Source: [Phormidium] sp. LEGE 05292
GTDB taxonomy: Bacteria > Cyanobacteriota > Cyanobacteriia > Cyanobacteriales > Aerosakkonemataceae
DNA: 64,000 nt
Assembly: GCF_015207735.1 (NCBI RefSeq)
Contig: NZ_JADEWG010000007.1
Coordinates: 1 to 64,000, forward strand
Reading direction: 5' to 3'
Shown: positions 1 to 8,737 of the stretch, piece by piece
How the letters are laid out: each line of letters starts with the position of its first letter
Numbering within the stretch: position 1 is the stretch's first letter
Program-made: the position numbers and the translations under genes
The notes under the pieces: model-generated
What the model was told of the DNA's origin: nothing
The model's database searches: none
The model's input: only the letters and a program-made list of their open reading frames with translations

Positions 1-1038
1 CTGCTCCCCTGCTCCCCTGCTTACTTCTGGAGCGCGAGATTTTGCTAGTACAATGCCGAGAATAGATGCTGCGAGTATAGCTGCTGCGATCGCCACTTTC
101 GCCCCTGTTCCCCAACCAGAGGAAGTATTGGGCAATGGCACAGTTTGTTTAGATGCCCTGCCGGGGGAAACTGCTACAGTTGCTTGTTGGGAAAGATTGT
201 TGGGATTAACGGGGGTGGGGGAAGTTTGTAAGGCATCGAGCATTTGACGGGCGGTAGAATAGCGATCGCTGGGATGGGATTTGATCGATCGATCCAAAAC
301 TGCTGCTAAATTGGGATTAATATTTGCTGCATAGTGATGCCAAATAAGCTCATTTGTTTTGGGATCGATTGGTAATTCTTGCGGCAATTTTCCCGTCAGC
401 AAATAGATAATTGTTAGCCCTAAACTATACAAATCACTAGAATAAATTGGTTTACCAGCTGCTTGTTCAACAGACATAAATCCCGGCGTTCCAATTACCA
501 TTGAGTTAGTTGGATTGCCTTGAGAATTTATCGTTGTCATCATAGTTTCTTTGAGTGCGCCAAAATCAATTAATACAGGTTTGTTATCCCGTTGACGCAA
601 AATTATATTCTCTGGTTTAATATCTCGATGAATAATGCCTTGACTATGAATAAAATCGAGGACTGGCAGAAGATCGATGAGGATTTTTTGGACAGTGCGA
701 TCGCTTAATTTCCCGTCTTTTTGGATTTTTTCGGTTAAAGTTTCTCCCTCAATGAATTCTTGAACTAAATAAAACTCTTGATTTTCTTCAAAGTAAGCGT
801 ATAACTGCGGAATTCGATCGTGAGATGCGCCCAATTTCTCTAAAATAGTTGCTTCTCGCTGGAAACGCTGTTTAGTGAACTGATAGACTTGGGCGTTTTG
901 TGCGATCGGTTTAAGTTGCTTGATTACGCAGCGGCGGCGGGAAGGTAAATGAGTATCTTCTGCTAAAAAAGTATGACCAAATCCGCCAGTAGCCAGCGAT
1001 TGAATAATTTGATAACGATTGTTTAAAAACGTTGACAT
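1..1038 (-). CDS. Serine/threonine protein kinase, C-terminus cut by window edge
   Basis: The minus-strand frame is open from an ATG at 1038 to the left edge, so the C-terminus lies outside the window. The N-terminal ~265 residues form a Hanks-type kinase: glycine loop LATGGFGHTF, VIKQL lysine, catalytic HRDIKPENI, IDFGALK (DFG) and GTPGFMSVEQ activation/APE-like segment. A Pro/Ser/Thr linker follows, then a hydrophobic segment (VAIAAAILAASILGIVLA) that should be a single membrane span. The layout therefore predicts a cytosolic kinase tethered to the membrane. The last visible codons are built from a GGGAGCAG-type short repeat common between cyanobacterial genes, so the outer part may be low complexity. 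Substrates cannot be inferred. Confidence 0.9.
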   Translation of the reverse strand, partial: MSTFLNNRYQIIQSLATGGFGHTFLAEDTHLPSRRRCVIKQLKPIAQNAQVYQFTKQRFQREATILEKLGASHDRIPQLYAYFEENQEFYLVQEFIEGETLTEKIQKDGKLSDRTVQKILIDLLPVLDFIHSQGIIHRDIKPENIILRQRDNKPVLIDFGALKETMMTTINSQGNPTNSMVIGTPGFMSVEQAAGKPIYSSDLYSLGLTIIYLLTGKLPQELPIDPKTNELIWHHYAANINPNLAAVLDRSIKSHPSDRYSTARQMLDALQTSPTPVNPNNLSQQATVAVSPGRASKQTVPLPNTSSGWGTGAKVAIAAAILAASILGIVLAKSRAPEVSRGAGEQ

Positions 1039-1190
1039 AATTGTAATTTACTTACTTTAATTGATTTATTTTTAGCAATCTTCTGTGCTTCTTTACTCTA
1101 ACTTTAGATTTAAAACCCCAGATATAGTAAATCTCTAAAAAGGGAACAAGAAACTTTTTCTCTGTTTTTTAATCAAAGCAATAATATTGC

Positions 1191-1222
1191 CCAGTCCCTA
1201 GTCCCCAGTACCCAGCCCCCGC
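1191..1222. repeat. Short tandem C-rich repeat (CCCAGTCCC type)
   Basis: Imperfect head-to-tail copies of a 7-10 base C-rich word (cccagtccctagtccccagt) lie just downstream of the GIY-YIG gene stop. Similar words occur at 36312-36350, where the G-rich strand reads ggggactggggact. Such heptamer repeats are common between genes in filamentous cyanobacteria. Confidence 0.6.
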
Positions 1223-1225
1223 TCC

Positions 1226-1771
1226 CTACTTCAAATCAAGCAAACCGTTATCTTTTAACTTGGGATTAAAACGAATTTCCTCTTGACAACCGCGAGATTT
1301 GAGAGTTTCTAAAATTTCTGCTTCTACTCTGCGGGCGATATTCTTTAAAACTTTAGATTGTGCTAATTCTTCACCTGCGACTTTTTCATAATTCTGTTTT
1401 TCTTCTGCTGTCATTAATGGTTTAACATCAATAGCTTCTGTCCATTTTACTTTGTCTGCATCATTACCAACCGGAGTTGTAGCATTTTCCGCAATCCAAG
1501 AATTCATAGTATTTTCGAGGATGGTTCGATTAGGCTTTTCAATTGTTTGGACTTTTAACCAATAACAACTTTCTGGTTGACGAACAAGATGCTGTTTTAA
1601 ACTGAGATAAACATCGCGAGAGTAACCGACAAATTGGAGAGTTTTTGCTCGATCAAAAATTGCATAAACCCCTATTTTACCCGATAAACTTGTCGGTAAT
1701 TGGCCATTTTCATCGAGATAGCTAATTTCTGTTAAATTGGCGAGAGATGGCGAATCTGTTTGAGTAGACAT
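1226..1771 (-). CDS. GIY-YIG superfamily protein
   Basis: A 181-residue protein. Residues ~30-95 resemble a compact GIY-YIG fold: GKIGVYAIFDRAKTLQFVGY supplies the two strand motifs (GVY and FVGY), followed by SRDV and a later N/E pair (LENTMNSW). The C-terminal ~80 residues are charged and helical and match nothing I recognise. Cyanobacteria carry many small stand-alone proteins of this kind whose substrates are unknown. The gene is followed on the same strand by nothing obvious and is preceded 40 bases away by a Uma2 nuclease gene on the same strand, so the two may be co-transcribed. Nuclease activity is inferred from the fold only. Confidence 0.7.
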   Translation of the reverse strand: MSTQTDSPSLANLTEISYLDENGQLPTSLSGKIGVYAIFDRAKTLQFVGYSRDVYLSLKQHLVRQPESCYWLKVQTIEKPNRTILENTMNSWIAENATTPVGNDADKVKWTEAIDVKPLMTAEEKQNYEKVAGEELAQSKVLKNIARRVEAEILETLKSRGCQEEIRFNPKLKDNGLLDLK

Positions 1772-1811
1772 AGTTGTTTACAAAAGAGAAAAGCAGAATT
1801 TTCCCGTTTAA

Positions 1812-2549
1812 TTATAACTGTTCTGGGTCAATTCCTTGTTGGCGCAGTTTTTCGATTAAAGCTTGGTAACGCTGTTGTTCTTGTTCGAGTTGGGCGATCG
1901 CATTTTCCGCCCTTTGCCTTTCTTGTTCTGCTCTTTGCCTTTCTTGTTCCGCCCTTTGCCTTTCCACTTCTCGCAATCGATCCAACTCCACAGGAGTAAG
2001 AAACTTTTGTCCATCGGGGCGATAAATTAAGAGAGTATCTTCTTTTAGTTCAAATCGAATCCCTAAAAGAGGACTTACCCAACCGTTAATTTGTTCAATT
2101 GGTTCTAACAAATCGCCAGAACGGAGAAAGCCTGTTAATTCTATATCATCAGGATCATAAATGTAATATTCTTCTACTCCATAGCGTTGATAAAATATCG
2201 CTTTTTGTAACATTTTTCCAGTACGATTTCCTGGAGAAAGGATTTCAAAAACCACTTGGGGAGGAATGTTGTTTTCTGTCCATTGTTTGTAGGAACCTCT
2301 GTCACCTTTTGGTCTACCAAAGACTACCATTGCATCAGGCGCTTGACGAAGTTTATTATTTCCTTCGACGGGATACCAAAGCAGATCTCCAGCAACGAAT
2401 ACATCATCATTATTGGCAAACAAAATTTCGAGATTTTCTTTAATTACAACGATCCAGCGAAATTGTTTGGTATTGTCTGACATTGGTTGTCCGTCGCTGT
2501 CTGGGTAAATGATTTCTGGGGTAGTTTCGGTGGGGAGTTGTTGTACCAT
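1812..2549 (-). CDS. Uma2 family (DUF820) endonuclease with C-terminal coiled coil
   Basis: A 245-residue Uma2/DUF820 protein, a PD-(D/E)XK-fold family greatly expanded in cyanobacteria. Visible family motifs are APDAMVVFGRPKG, VVFEILSPGNRTG and FYQRYGVEEYYIYDPD, which supply the Asp, Glu and Lys-type positions. The tail (residues ~185-245) is a coiled coil with three copies of RQRAEQE, encoded by a 21-bp tandem repeat at about 1906-1968. It ends in LRQQGIDPEQL, a tail typical of these proteins. The biological role of Uma2 proteins is unknown; many are thought to derive from mobile elements. Confidence 0.88.
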   Translation of the reverse strand: MVQQLPTETTPEIIYPDSDGQPMSDNTKQFRWIVVIKENLEILFANNDDVFVAGDLLWYPVEGNNKLRQAPDAMVVFGRPKGDRGSYKQWTENNIPPQVVFEILSPGNRTGKMLQKAIFYQRYGVEEYYIYDPDDIELTGFLRSGDLLEPIEQINGWVSPLLGIRFELKEDTLLIYRPDGQKFLTPVELDRLREVERQRAEQERQRAEQERQRAENAIAQLEQEQQRYQALIEKLRQQGIDPEQL

Positions 2550-2663
2550 AGCCGTTTAATTTGTTGGGTTGGCTGGGTTTAATATCTTTTATTTTATCTG
2601 GCATTTATAGGTGATTATCATCTTAAAATTAATAGGTTAAGTTTAACTCAAATATTGTCCCAA

Positions 2664-2746
2664 GAGGCAGATCCTCTGTCTTTCGTTGCCAGGTTGAACC
2701 TGGCAACGAGATTTGGGAGCTTCTATCTCCCCTTCTGCAAGATTTG
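2664..2746 (+). repeat. Dispersed palindromic element, copy A
   Basis: The core at 2684-2708 is a perfect 25-bp palindrome with half-site CGTTGCCAGGTT around one central base. It is flanked by a left arm reading gaggcagatcctctgt and a right arm reading ttgggagcttcta. The same arrangement is found at 46010-46088 and, reversed and decayed, at 60942-61015 and 53302-53340. It sits between divergent Uma2 genes. Confidence 0.75.
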
Positions 2747-2789
2747 AGTTTAATAAGCTAAAACATAATAGGAGATAGTGTAGGCAAAA

Positions 2790-3464
2790 TTGGCAAAAAA
2801 TAATTTTACAAAGGCTCAAAATTATCTAAAAAAAATGACTCAATCTCAAGCTGAACTCAAATTATACAGCTTTGATGAATTTATAAGCTGGTATCCCGAA
2901 AACTCAGAAGTCCGGTACGAACTGCATGAGGGAGTAATTATTGAAATGCCCAAGCCAAAGGGAAAACATTCAAATCTAACAGGTTCCCTAATCGAGCAAC
3001 TATTAATAATTATCAGGCAGATGGGCAAAGGCGGCATTTGGACTATTCCTAGAGAATCGATTGTTAAACCAAAACGGGAACAATCCGGTTATGAGCCGGA
3101 TATTATTGTTTTAAACCAAGAAGTTCTGGAAGCTGAACCGCGATGGGAAAGCGAATCGATTATCCAAAATCCTGATTCAGTTAAATTAATTGTTGAAGTT
3201 GTTTCTACTAATTGGCGTGACGATTACTATAATAAACTTCGAGATTATGAGGAGATGGGTATTGAGGAATATTGGATTGTTGATTATGCAGCATTAGGGC
3301 CGAAAAAGTTCATCGGCAACCCGAAAAAACCTACATTTTTTGTTTGTAATTTGGAGGATGGGGAATATCAGATGAATCGATTTACGGGAAATACTGTGAT
3401 TAGTTCTCCAACTTTTCCTCAGTTCAATTTATCGCCACAGCAGATTTTTGCTCTCGTTCTATAG
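2790..3464 (+). CDS. Uma2 family (DUF820) endonuclease
   Basis: A second Uma2/DUF820 protein (up to 224 residues) with YEPDIIVLNQEV, LIVEVVSTNWRDDYY and NKLRDYEEMGIEEYWIVDY, the expected PD..V, E.V and K/Y positions of the fold. The start at 2790 is TTG, with ggag 15 bases upstream. An ATG at 2835 (MTQSQAEL) matches the usual family N-terminus better, so the true protein may be 209 residues. It is divergent from the Uma2 gene at 1812-2549, is not a close copy of it, and lacks the coiled-coil tail. Confidence 0.86.
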   Translation: MAKNNFTKAQNYLKKMTQSQAELKLYSFDEFISWYPENSEVRYELHEGVIIEMPKPKGKHSNLTGSLIEQLLIIIRQMGKGGIWTIPRESIVKPKREQSGYEPDIIVLNQEVLEAEPRWESESIIQNPDSVKLIVEVVSTNWRDDYYNKLRDYEEMGIEEYWIVDYAALGPKKFIGNPKKPTFFVCNLEDGEYQMNRFTGNTVISSPTFPQFNLSPQQIFALVL

Positions 3465-3750
3465 GAAAGCTTTAATATGTAATATTGCTATGACTGAATA
3501 CCTTAGATAATTATTGAAGTTTCGAGTGCCGCTGGTGAAGAAAATTTATTCGTTGACGAGGCTTTTTTCTTCATCGATGAGGTTAAAAGGCTCGTTTGAA
3601 AGTTTCAAAGACTCATCGATGAGATTCTGAGGTTGATGGTTGAGAGAAAACTTATTGAACTGGATTATTTTTGCTCCAAACATATTTTTTGCAGACTTCG
3701 CAGGCTGCTTTTTGTTCTTCGATTCGACTTCTGTGTAGATGAATAGTTAA

Positions 3751-6243
3751 TTAAACTTTTGATTTTGTTTCATCCACTGGCTCAACTAATAGGGTAATAC
3801 CTTTTCTTCCAACTACGAAAGCACTATCGCCAGGAAGCAAAGCAATTTCTTGTAAACACTGGGCATTCCAGTATGAATTCATAAAACGGACTCGTCCAAT
3901 TTTACCAGGTTCTATTACTTCTTCTATAATTACTCTCCTTCTCATAGTAAAAAATTCATCTGCCCTACCTTGTAGCTGATAGGAAGTATTTTCTGGCTGT
4001 CCTCCCCATTGCTCATTTATTATATTACTCACCCAAGATAAGATATCTTTATTTATTTGTTCTCTAGCATCCTCTGACTGATTAAATAACTTATCTATAA
4101 TTTTTGCCACTCGCTGTAAAACACTAACATCAGCTTTTTCTTTAGCATCGCTTTTCTTATAAAATTCTTTACTTAAAGAATCTAAATAGGGTTCAATTTC
4201 TGACCATCGCTTTCGTATATGAACTAAAAGTCCCCCCATTATCAAGAACTTTTCATCTTTCTGATTGTTCTTCCATTCACGATAAGCATCATCAATTTTG
4301 GTAACTAATCGACGTAGTTCTCGATTTTTTTCACGCCATTGTGTAAATTTTAACCATCCTTCTATTAAAGCTTCATGTGCTAAATCAATCCAAGCTTCTT
4401 CTTGCTGATTTTCTTTACCAGTGACTAACAATCGTCCGCAAATCAACTCATCTAAAACATCATTAATAACTTTCCCATCCGCTAAATTATCCTTAGCAAT
4501 ACCCAACAATTTAGCTTTCGGTTGCCTTTGCCTAGTATCCTTCTCCCCCTCACCCGTTCGCACCAACCTTAAAAATATCCGCTTTATCCATTCCTGTTCT
4601 TCCGCCGTTCTCTCCAACTGCGGCAAATCTTTCTGAAAATCCTTATATCTATAAACCTTTTCCGCGTGACGGTTCAGCGCCCCAGTTACTCCCCCCAGCA
4701 CTTGATACTGTTCTAAAGTTAGCTGATGCTTTTGGTTATCACGTTTTTCCCAAAGTTCCGTCAGCGCAAACTGCAACAAAGGTAAACAGTCTTTCTCCTT
4801 CCCCACTTCATCCAAAATCGCTCCCAGCAAACCAGTTTCCAGATGATAACCTTGAAGATTAGCAGGTTTTGCGATTGCCTCTTCTAATTCTGCCCCCAAC
4901 AAAGGCGGCATATACACCGCTTGATTTTGAATCAACCGAGTCAGCGACTCATAACTCAAACAATATTCCAGAAAATCCGCCCGCATTGTCGTCACAATTG
5001 CCAACCGCGAATCGGGAATTTCTGCTACCTTGGTGAGCAATTCAATAAATCGGCGTGTCTGTTCATCTTTATCCGAAGAACGAAGGGTAAACACCTCTTC
5101 AAATTGATCCACCACTAACAACAACCGCTTAGAACCGGGTAATCTTTCAATTACCGCAGGTAAACCAGCCGTTTCCATGAGAGAATAGATTTCTGGCAAT
5201 TGCGATCGATCAAACCAACCATTAAAAGCCCGCTTCAATTCCGCCAACGGTTCCACCCCAGGCAAAATCGGTTCCGCTAACAATTCCCAGCCATTTTCCT
5301 TTAATTTAGGAATCAAACCTGCGCGAACTACGGAAGATTTGCCACTCCCCGACGCGCCAATTATCGGCACAAAATTCGCTTGTCCCAGCTTTTGCCATAG
5401 CAGCTGGATGACTTTCTCCCGTCCAAAAAAGAATTCCTTCTGTTCTTCCCCAAAATACCTTAATCCTTGATAGGGACAATCTTCCTTAACAACTTTTTCC
5501 TTCTGTTTTGGCAGATATTGAACTAAAGTAATCGATCGTCCCCACCCCATGCGAATCGGTTCTTGACCGCTACCCTTGAGTTCTGATGCGATAAAATCGA
5601 AAAGGCGATCGCCACTAACTCGCCCATCCTCATCAGCATTATCATCCCCCAATCCCTGCAAAACTGCCCCCGTAAAAACCCCGTGTTCCTTAGCTTCCAA
5701 TGCCTTTTCAAACTCACGACAAGCAGTAATCAGGTAATAATCTTTTTGCCCAATAGCTTTCAAACTATCATTCAGAAGTTTTCGTTCTAGCGCATATCCA
5801 GCATGACAGCAATCTAACAAAATCACCAAATTGCTGAATTTTGACTTGCTAATCAACACATTCAAATCATCCAACAAAATCCCATTGCGTCCGTCGCTGC
5901 TACAATCTGAAGTTGCCAGAAATCCTTTCTTCTCATCCGTCCAACTGGCAACCTCTAAACCATGTCCGGCAAAATAAATTAGCGCCTCGTGGTTTTCCGC
6001 CTTCTTTAGCAAAAAGTCTTTCAGCGCCTCACCCAAATCTTTCCCCGTCAGTTTTTTATCCAGCGCCACTTCCCAACGGTTTTCCTCCTTTATCCACCGT
6101 CTTGGTAAGCGTTCCACATCCTGAAAATTGCCCTGTTTTTCGAGAATTTGGGCAATTGCCTCAGCATCAGTCGCAGCTTTGGGTAGATTTGGGCTAATCT
6201 TCTCATAGTTAGCAATACCAATCACCAGCGCATATCGAGCCAT
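3751..6243 (-). CDS. Caspase-like peptidase fused to nSTAND1 NTPase and NfeD-like OB domain
   Basis: An 830-residue three-part protein. Residues 1-245 form a C14 caspase/metacaspase domain: ALVIGIANY strand, His94 in YFAGHGLEV and Cys146 in LLDCCHAGYA form the dyad. Residues ~256-650 are an nSTAND1-type NTPase: CPYQGLRYFGEE linker, FFFGRE, Walker A GASGSGKSS (296-304), Walker B LLLVVDQFEEVF, and a sensor-like Arg in TTMRADFLEYC. A helical region follows. The last ~60 residues (GKIGRVRF, YWNAQC, GDSAFVV, TLLVEP) read like the C-terminal OB fold of NfeD. No WD40 or TPR sensor repeats are present, unlike many cyanobacterial caspase-STAND proteins. It is divergent from a Trypco1 gene 75 bases away. 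The expected behaviour is an NTP-gated protease that is activated on sensing a trigger; this is inferred from family knowledge. Confidence 0.88.
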   Translation of the reverse strand: MARYALVIGIANYEKISPNLPKAATDAEAIAQILEKQGNFQDVERLPRRWIKEENRWEVALDKKLTGKDLGEALKDFLLKKAENHEALIYFAGHGLEVASWTDEKKGFLATSDCSSDGRNGILLDDLNVLISKSKFSNLVILLDCCHAGYALERKLLNDSLKAIGQKDYYLITACREFEKALEAKEHGVFTGAVLQGLGDDNADEDGRVSGDRLFDFIASELKGSGQEPIRMGWGRSITLVQYLPKQKEKVVKEDCPYQGLRYFGEEQKEFFFGREKVIQLLWQKLGQANFVPIIGASGSGKSSVVRAGLIPKLKENGWELLAEPILPGVEPLAELKRAFNGWFDRSQLPEIYSLMETAGLPAVIERLPGSKRLLLVVDQFEEVFTLRSSDKDEQTRRFIELLTKVAEIPDSRLAIVTTMRADFLEYCLSYESLTRLIQNQAVYMPPLLGAELEEAIAKPANLQGYHLETGLLGAILDEVGKEKDCLPLLQFALTELWEKRDNQKHQLTLEQYQVLGGVTGALNRHAEKVYRYKDFQKDLPQLERTAEEQEWIKRIFLRLVRTGEGEKDTRQRQPKAKLLGIAKDNLADGKVINDVLDELICGRLLVTGKENQQEEAWIDLAHEALIEGWLKFTQWREKNRELRRLVTKIDDAYREWKNNQKDEKFLIMGGLLVHIRKRWSEIEPYLDSLSKEFYKKSDAKEKADVSVLQRVAKIIDKLFNQSEDAREQINKDILSWVSNIINEQWGGQPENTSYQLQGRADEFFTMRRRVIIEEVIEPGKIGRVRFMNSYWNAQCLQEIALLPGDSAFVVGRKGITLLVEPVDETKSKV

Positions 6244-6318
6244 GAAACCTGATCTGGGATACGGGGATTTTAGAGTATCCTATCCAACATAGCAGTTACC
6301 AAATTACCAAAATTACTC

Positions 6319-6687
6319 ATGTCAGAAGTAGAACGCCTGAGAATTAAAGATAATGGTCAAGAATACGACCTCTACATCCAGTCCAAAACTGATATCGATA
6401 TCCCAGAACGAGAAGACGATGAACCTGTAACTCGCGGTGTAATGCCTATAGCTACAGTCAACATCCAAGACGTTCACAATCAGATTCGCAGTTACACCAA
6501 ATTTGCGCTAGGAGCCTTCAAAAATTTTACTGAAGCGGAAATAGAAGAAGTCACAATTAAATTTGGCATCAAACTGGGTGGCAAAGCAGGCATACCTTTT
6601 GTAACAGAAGGTTCGGCAGAAAGCAACTTTGAAATAGAAGTTAAATGCAAATATCCTCAATCCCCACTAAATCAAAATCAACCTTAA
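6319..6687 (+). CDS. Trypco1 (CU044_2847-type) domain protein
   Basis: A 122-residue soluble protein. The C-terminal half carries the family pattern: a helix with VHNQIRSYTKFALGAF, then EEVTIKFGIKLGGKAGIPFV and a final strand ESNFEIEVKC. This matches the trypsin-co-occurring domain 1 (CU044_2847) family, which is found beside trypsin-like, caspase-like and STAND proteins in proposed NTP-dependent conflict systems. It is transcribed divergently from the caspase-nSTAND1 gene, with only 75 bases between the starts, so a shared control region is likely. I infer that it is a sensor, adaptor or substrate for the caspase protein. The assignment rests on pattern matching by eye. Confidence 0.72.
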   Translation: MSEVERLRIKDNGQEYDLYIQSKTDIDIPEREDDEPVTRGVMPIATVNIQDVHNQIRSYTKFALGAFKNFTEAEIEEVTIKFGIKLGGKAGIPFVTEGSAESNFEIEVKCKYPQSPLNQNQP

Positions 6688-7000
6688 GATAGATGTGTCA
6701 ATTTCTGATGACTTAATAGAGGAGTCAAGGGAGATAATTTTCTGGGTGAATAGCTTGCGCCACGAAAATAAGTTTAGTTTCTCTCAACTTATGCTCAGTT
6801 CTGCTATCTTATTGTGGGATACGGACAGCAAGTAGGTTAACAAAGGAGCAAAACTATACAGAGCTTAATAATTTGTAGCTGGAACTGACTACTACGATCG
6901 GGTAGTAAAACTAGGGTTAACAGAGCGATCGCTTTTCCTACATACCCAGTGAATACACGCCTATACTTGAAAAAAGTGTTACTTATAATTCTTTACATTT
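6688..7000 (+). promoter_or_regulatory. Noncoding leader upstream of the polysaccharide cluster
   Basis: 313 bases without a convincing gene precede wzm and must hold the promoter for at least the first genes of the plus-strand cluster. It includes a HIP1 octamer near 6926 and a weak inverted repeat around actactacgatcgggtagt (about 6888-6907). No clear sigma-70 box pair or Shine-Dalgarno was identified. Confidence 0.35.
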
Positions 7001-7831
7001 ATGGGTTCTCAAGCTAAAACAGAGTTGATCATCGAAGCAGGTCGTACCGAAAAGCAATATTGGAAAGACCTCTGGAGTTATCGGGAATTATTTTATTTCC
7101 TGGCATGGCGCGATATATTAGTCCGTTATAAGCAGACTACGATCGGTATTGCTTGGGCATTAATACAACCTTTTTTAACAATGATTGTATTTACCGTAGT
7201 ATTTGGACAATTAGCCAAATTACCTTCCCAAGGTGTACCCTATCCCATATTAGTTTTTGCGGCAATGTTACCTTGGCAATTTTTTGCTAACTCCCTTTCT
7301 GGATGTAGTAACAGTTTAATTAGCAATGCTAACTTGATTTCTAAAGTTTATTTTCCGCGCTTAATTGTCCCTGCTTCGGCTGTAATTGTTAGTTTTGTCG
7401 ATTTTATGATTGCTGGCATGATCTTGCTAGCATTGATGATTTGGTATAATTTTGTCCCTAGTTGGCGAATTCTGACGTTACCGATGTTTATTGCGATCGC
7501 ATTTGCCGCAGCAATGGGAGGAGGATTATGGTTAGCCGCCTTAAACGTAAAATACCGTGATTTCCGCTACGTAGTTCCATTCATCGTTCAATTTGGTTTA
7601 TATATCTCACCAGTTGGTTTCAGTAGTAGTATCGTTCCCCAACAATGGCGCTTACTCTATTCTTTAAATCCAATGGTAAGTGTAATTGATGGCTTTCGCT
7701 GGGCTATCTTGGGAAATACCAAACTTTACTTGCCGGGATTTACTCTTTCTCTAGCATTAGTTACGATATTAATCACTAGTGGGATCTGGTATTTTCGCAA
7801 AACAGAGCGCAATTTTGCTGATGTAATTTAG
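7001..7831 (+). CDS. wzm: ABC-2 type polysaccharide exporter permease (Wzm-like)
   Basis: A 276-residue integral membrane protein of the Wzm/TagG/RfbA family. Visible family features are the N-terminal amphipathic YWKDLWSYRELFYFLAWRDI, then RYKQTTIGIAWALIQPFLTM, about six hydrophobic spans, the LKVKYRDF-like loop (ALNVKYRDFRYVVPF) and SLNPMVSVIDGFRW near the end. With the Wzt ATPase at 8738 it should move a lipid-linked glycan across the inner membrane. It opens the cluster, and one glycosyltransferase gene separates it from its ATPase partner. Confidence 0.93.
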   Translation: MGSQAKTELIIEAGRTEKQYWKDLWSYRELFYFLAWRDILVRYKQTTIGIAWALIQPFLTMIVFTVVFGQLAKLPSQGVPYPILVFAAMLPWQFFANSLSGCSNSLISNANLISKVYFPRLIVPASAVIVSFVDFMIAGMILLALMIWYNFVPSWRILTLPMFIAIAFAAAMGGGLWLAALNVKYRDFRYVVPFIVQFGLYISPVGFSSSIVPQQWRLLYSLNPMVSVIDGFRWAILGNTKLYLPGFTLSLALVTILITSGIWYFRKTERNFADVI

Positions 7832-7852
7832 CCAGGATAGAAAGTTAAAAAA

Positions 7853-8731
7853 ATGAACAACTCAAGCTATGACTTAGCAATTGCCTATAGAATATATCCA
7901 AAAGTGTCAAAAACACCTATAGTTTTTACTGATAACAAATATAAATTAGCCGAATTATGTTTAAGTTCCTTTAGAAAATGCTTGGGCAATCTAAAATTTA
8001 AAATGTGGGTTTTGTTAGATGCTTGCCCACCAGAATATAAAGATTTATTTAGAAAATATTTCGCTTCTAAAGATTTAGAATTTATTGAATTGAACGGAAT
8101 TGGAGATGGAGGCACTCTTGGGTTACAATTAAAAATATTATCAGAACAAAATTTATCAGAAATAGTATACTTAGCTGAAGATGATTACTTTTATCTTGAT
8201 ACAGCATTTGAAAAAATGATTAATTTTTTACAAGAAAATGAAGATGTTGATTTTGTTTCTCCTTACGATCATTTAGATTATTATATAACAGATTTACACG
8301 CTCATAAATATAAAATAAAAATTTTTGGTAACAAGCATTGGAGAACAGCTAATTCTACTTGCCATACTTTTATTACTACTAGAAGTAATTTAATTGATAC
8401 TAAAAATATATTTAACAAATATGCTATGGGAAGTTTAGATTCTTCAAACTGGTTGAGCTTGACAAAAGCTAAAATATTCAATCCATTAGAAATATACAAA
8501 TTTTACTTAAAGAAAGATAATGAATGGTTATTTGAGTTTGTCAAAAGAGCGTGGATTTATAATTGGAATCAAATTTTATTTGGAAAGAAATGGAATTTGT
8601 GGGTTCCTATTCCATCTATAGCTACTCATCTAGAAAAAGTATGTTTAGCTCCTACGATCAACTGGGAAATTGTTATACAAAAAGAAATAGAAGAAATAGA
8701 AGCAAAACTAAGTAATTTGAATAGGAGCTAA
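7853..8731 (+). CDS. Putative GT-A glycosyltransferase between wzm and wzt
   Basis: A 292-residue protein. The N-terminal half looks like a nucleotide-sugar binding GT-A fold: KYKLAELCLSSFRKCLG, KMWVLLDACPPEYKDLF, then an acidic motif YLAEDDYFYLDTAFEKM that fits the DXD position, and DVDFVSPYDHLDYY. I cannot place it in a numbered family. It lies 21 bases after wzm and 6 bases before wzt, clearly in the same operon. It is notably AT-rich and Lys/Asn-rich compared with its neighbours, which suggests a later insertion into the exporter pair. Confidence 0.6.
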   Translation: MNNSSYDLAIAYRIYPKVSKTPIVFTDNKYKLAELCLSSFRKCLGNLKFKMWVLLDACPPEYKDLFRKYFASKDLEFIELNGIGDGGTLGLQLKILSEQNLSEIVYLAEDDYFYLDTAFEKMINFLQENEDVDFVSPYDHLDYYITDLHAHKYKIKIFGNKHWRTANSTCHTFITTRSNLIDTKNIFNKYAMGSLDSSNWLSLTKAKIFNPLEIYKFYLKKDNEWLFEFVKRAWIYNWNQILFGKKWNLWVPIPSIATHLEKVCLAPTINWEIVIQKEIEEIEAKLSNLNRS

Positions 8732-8737
8732 AGTTAA

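Noticed and set aside
3465-3750. Repeated catcgatgagg words after the second Uma2 gene
   Set aside because: Only two imperfect copies (about 3572-3583 and 3613-3623); no clear structure or gene.
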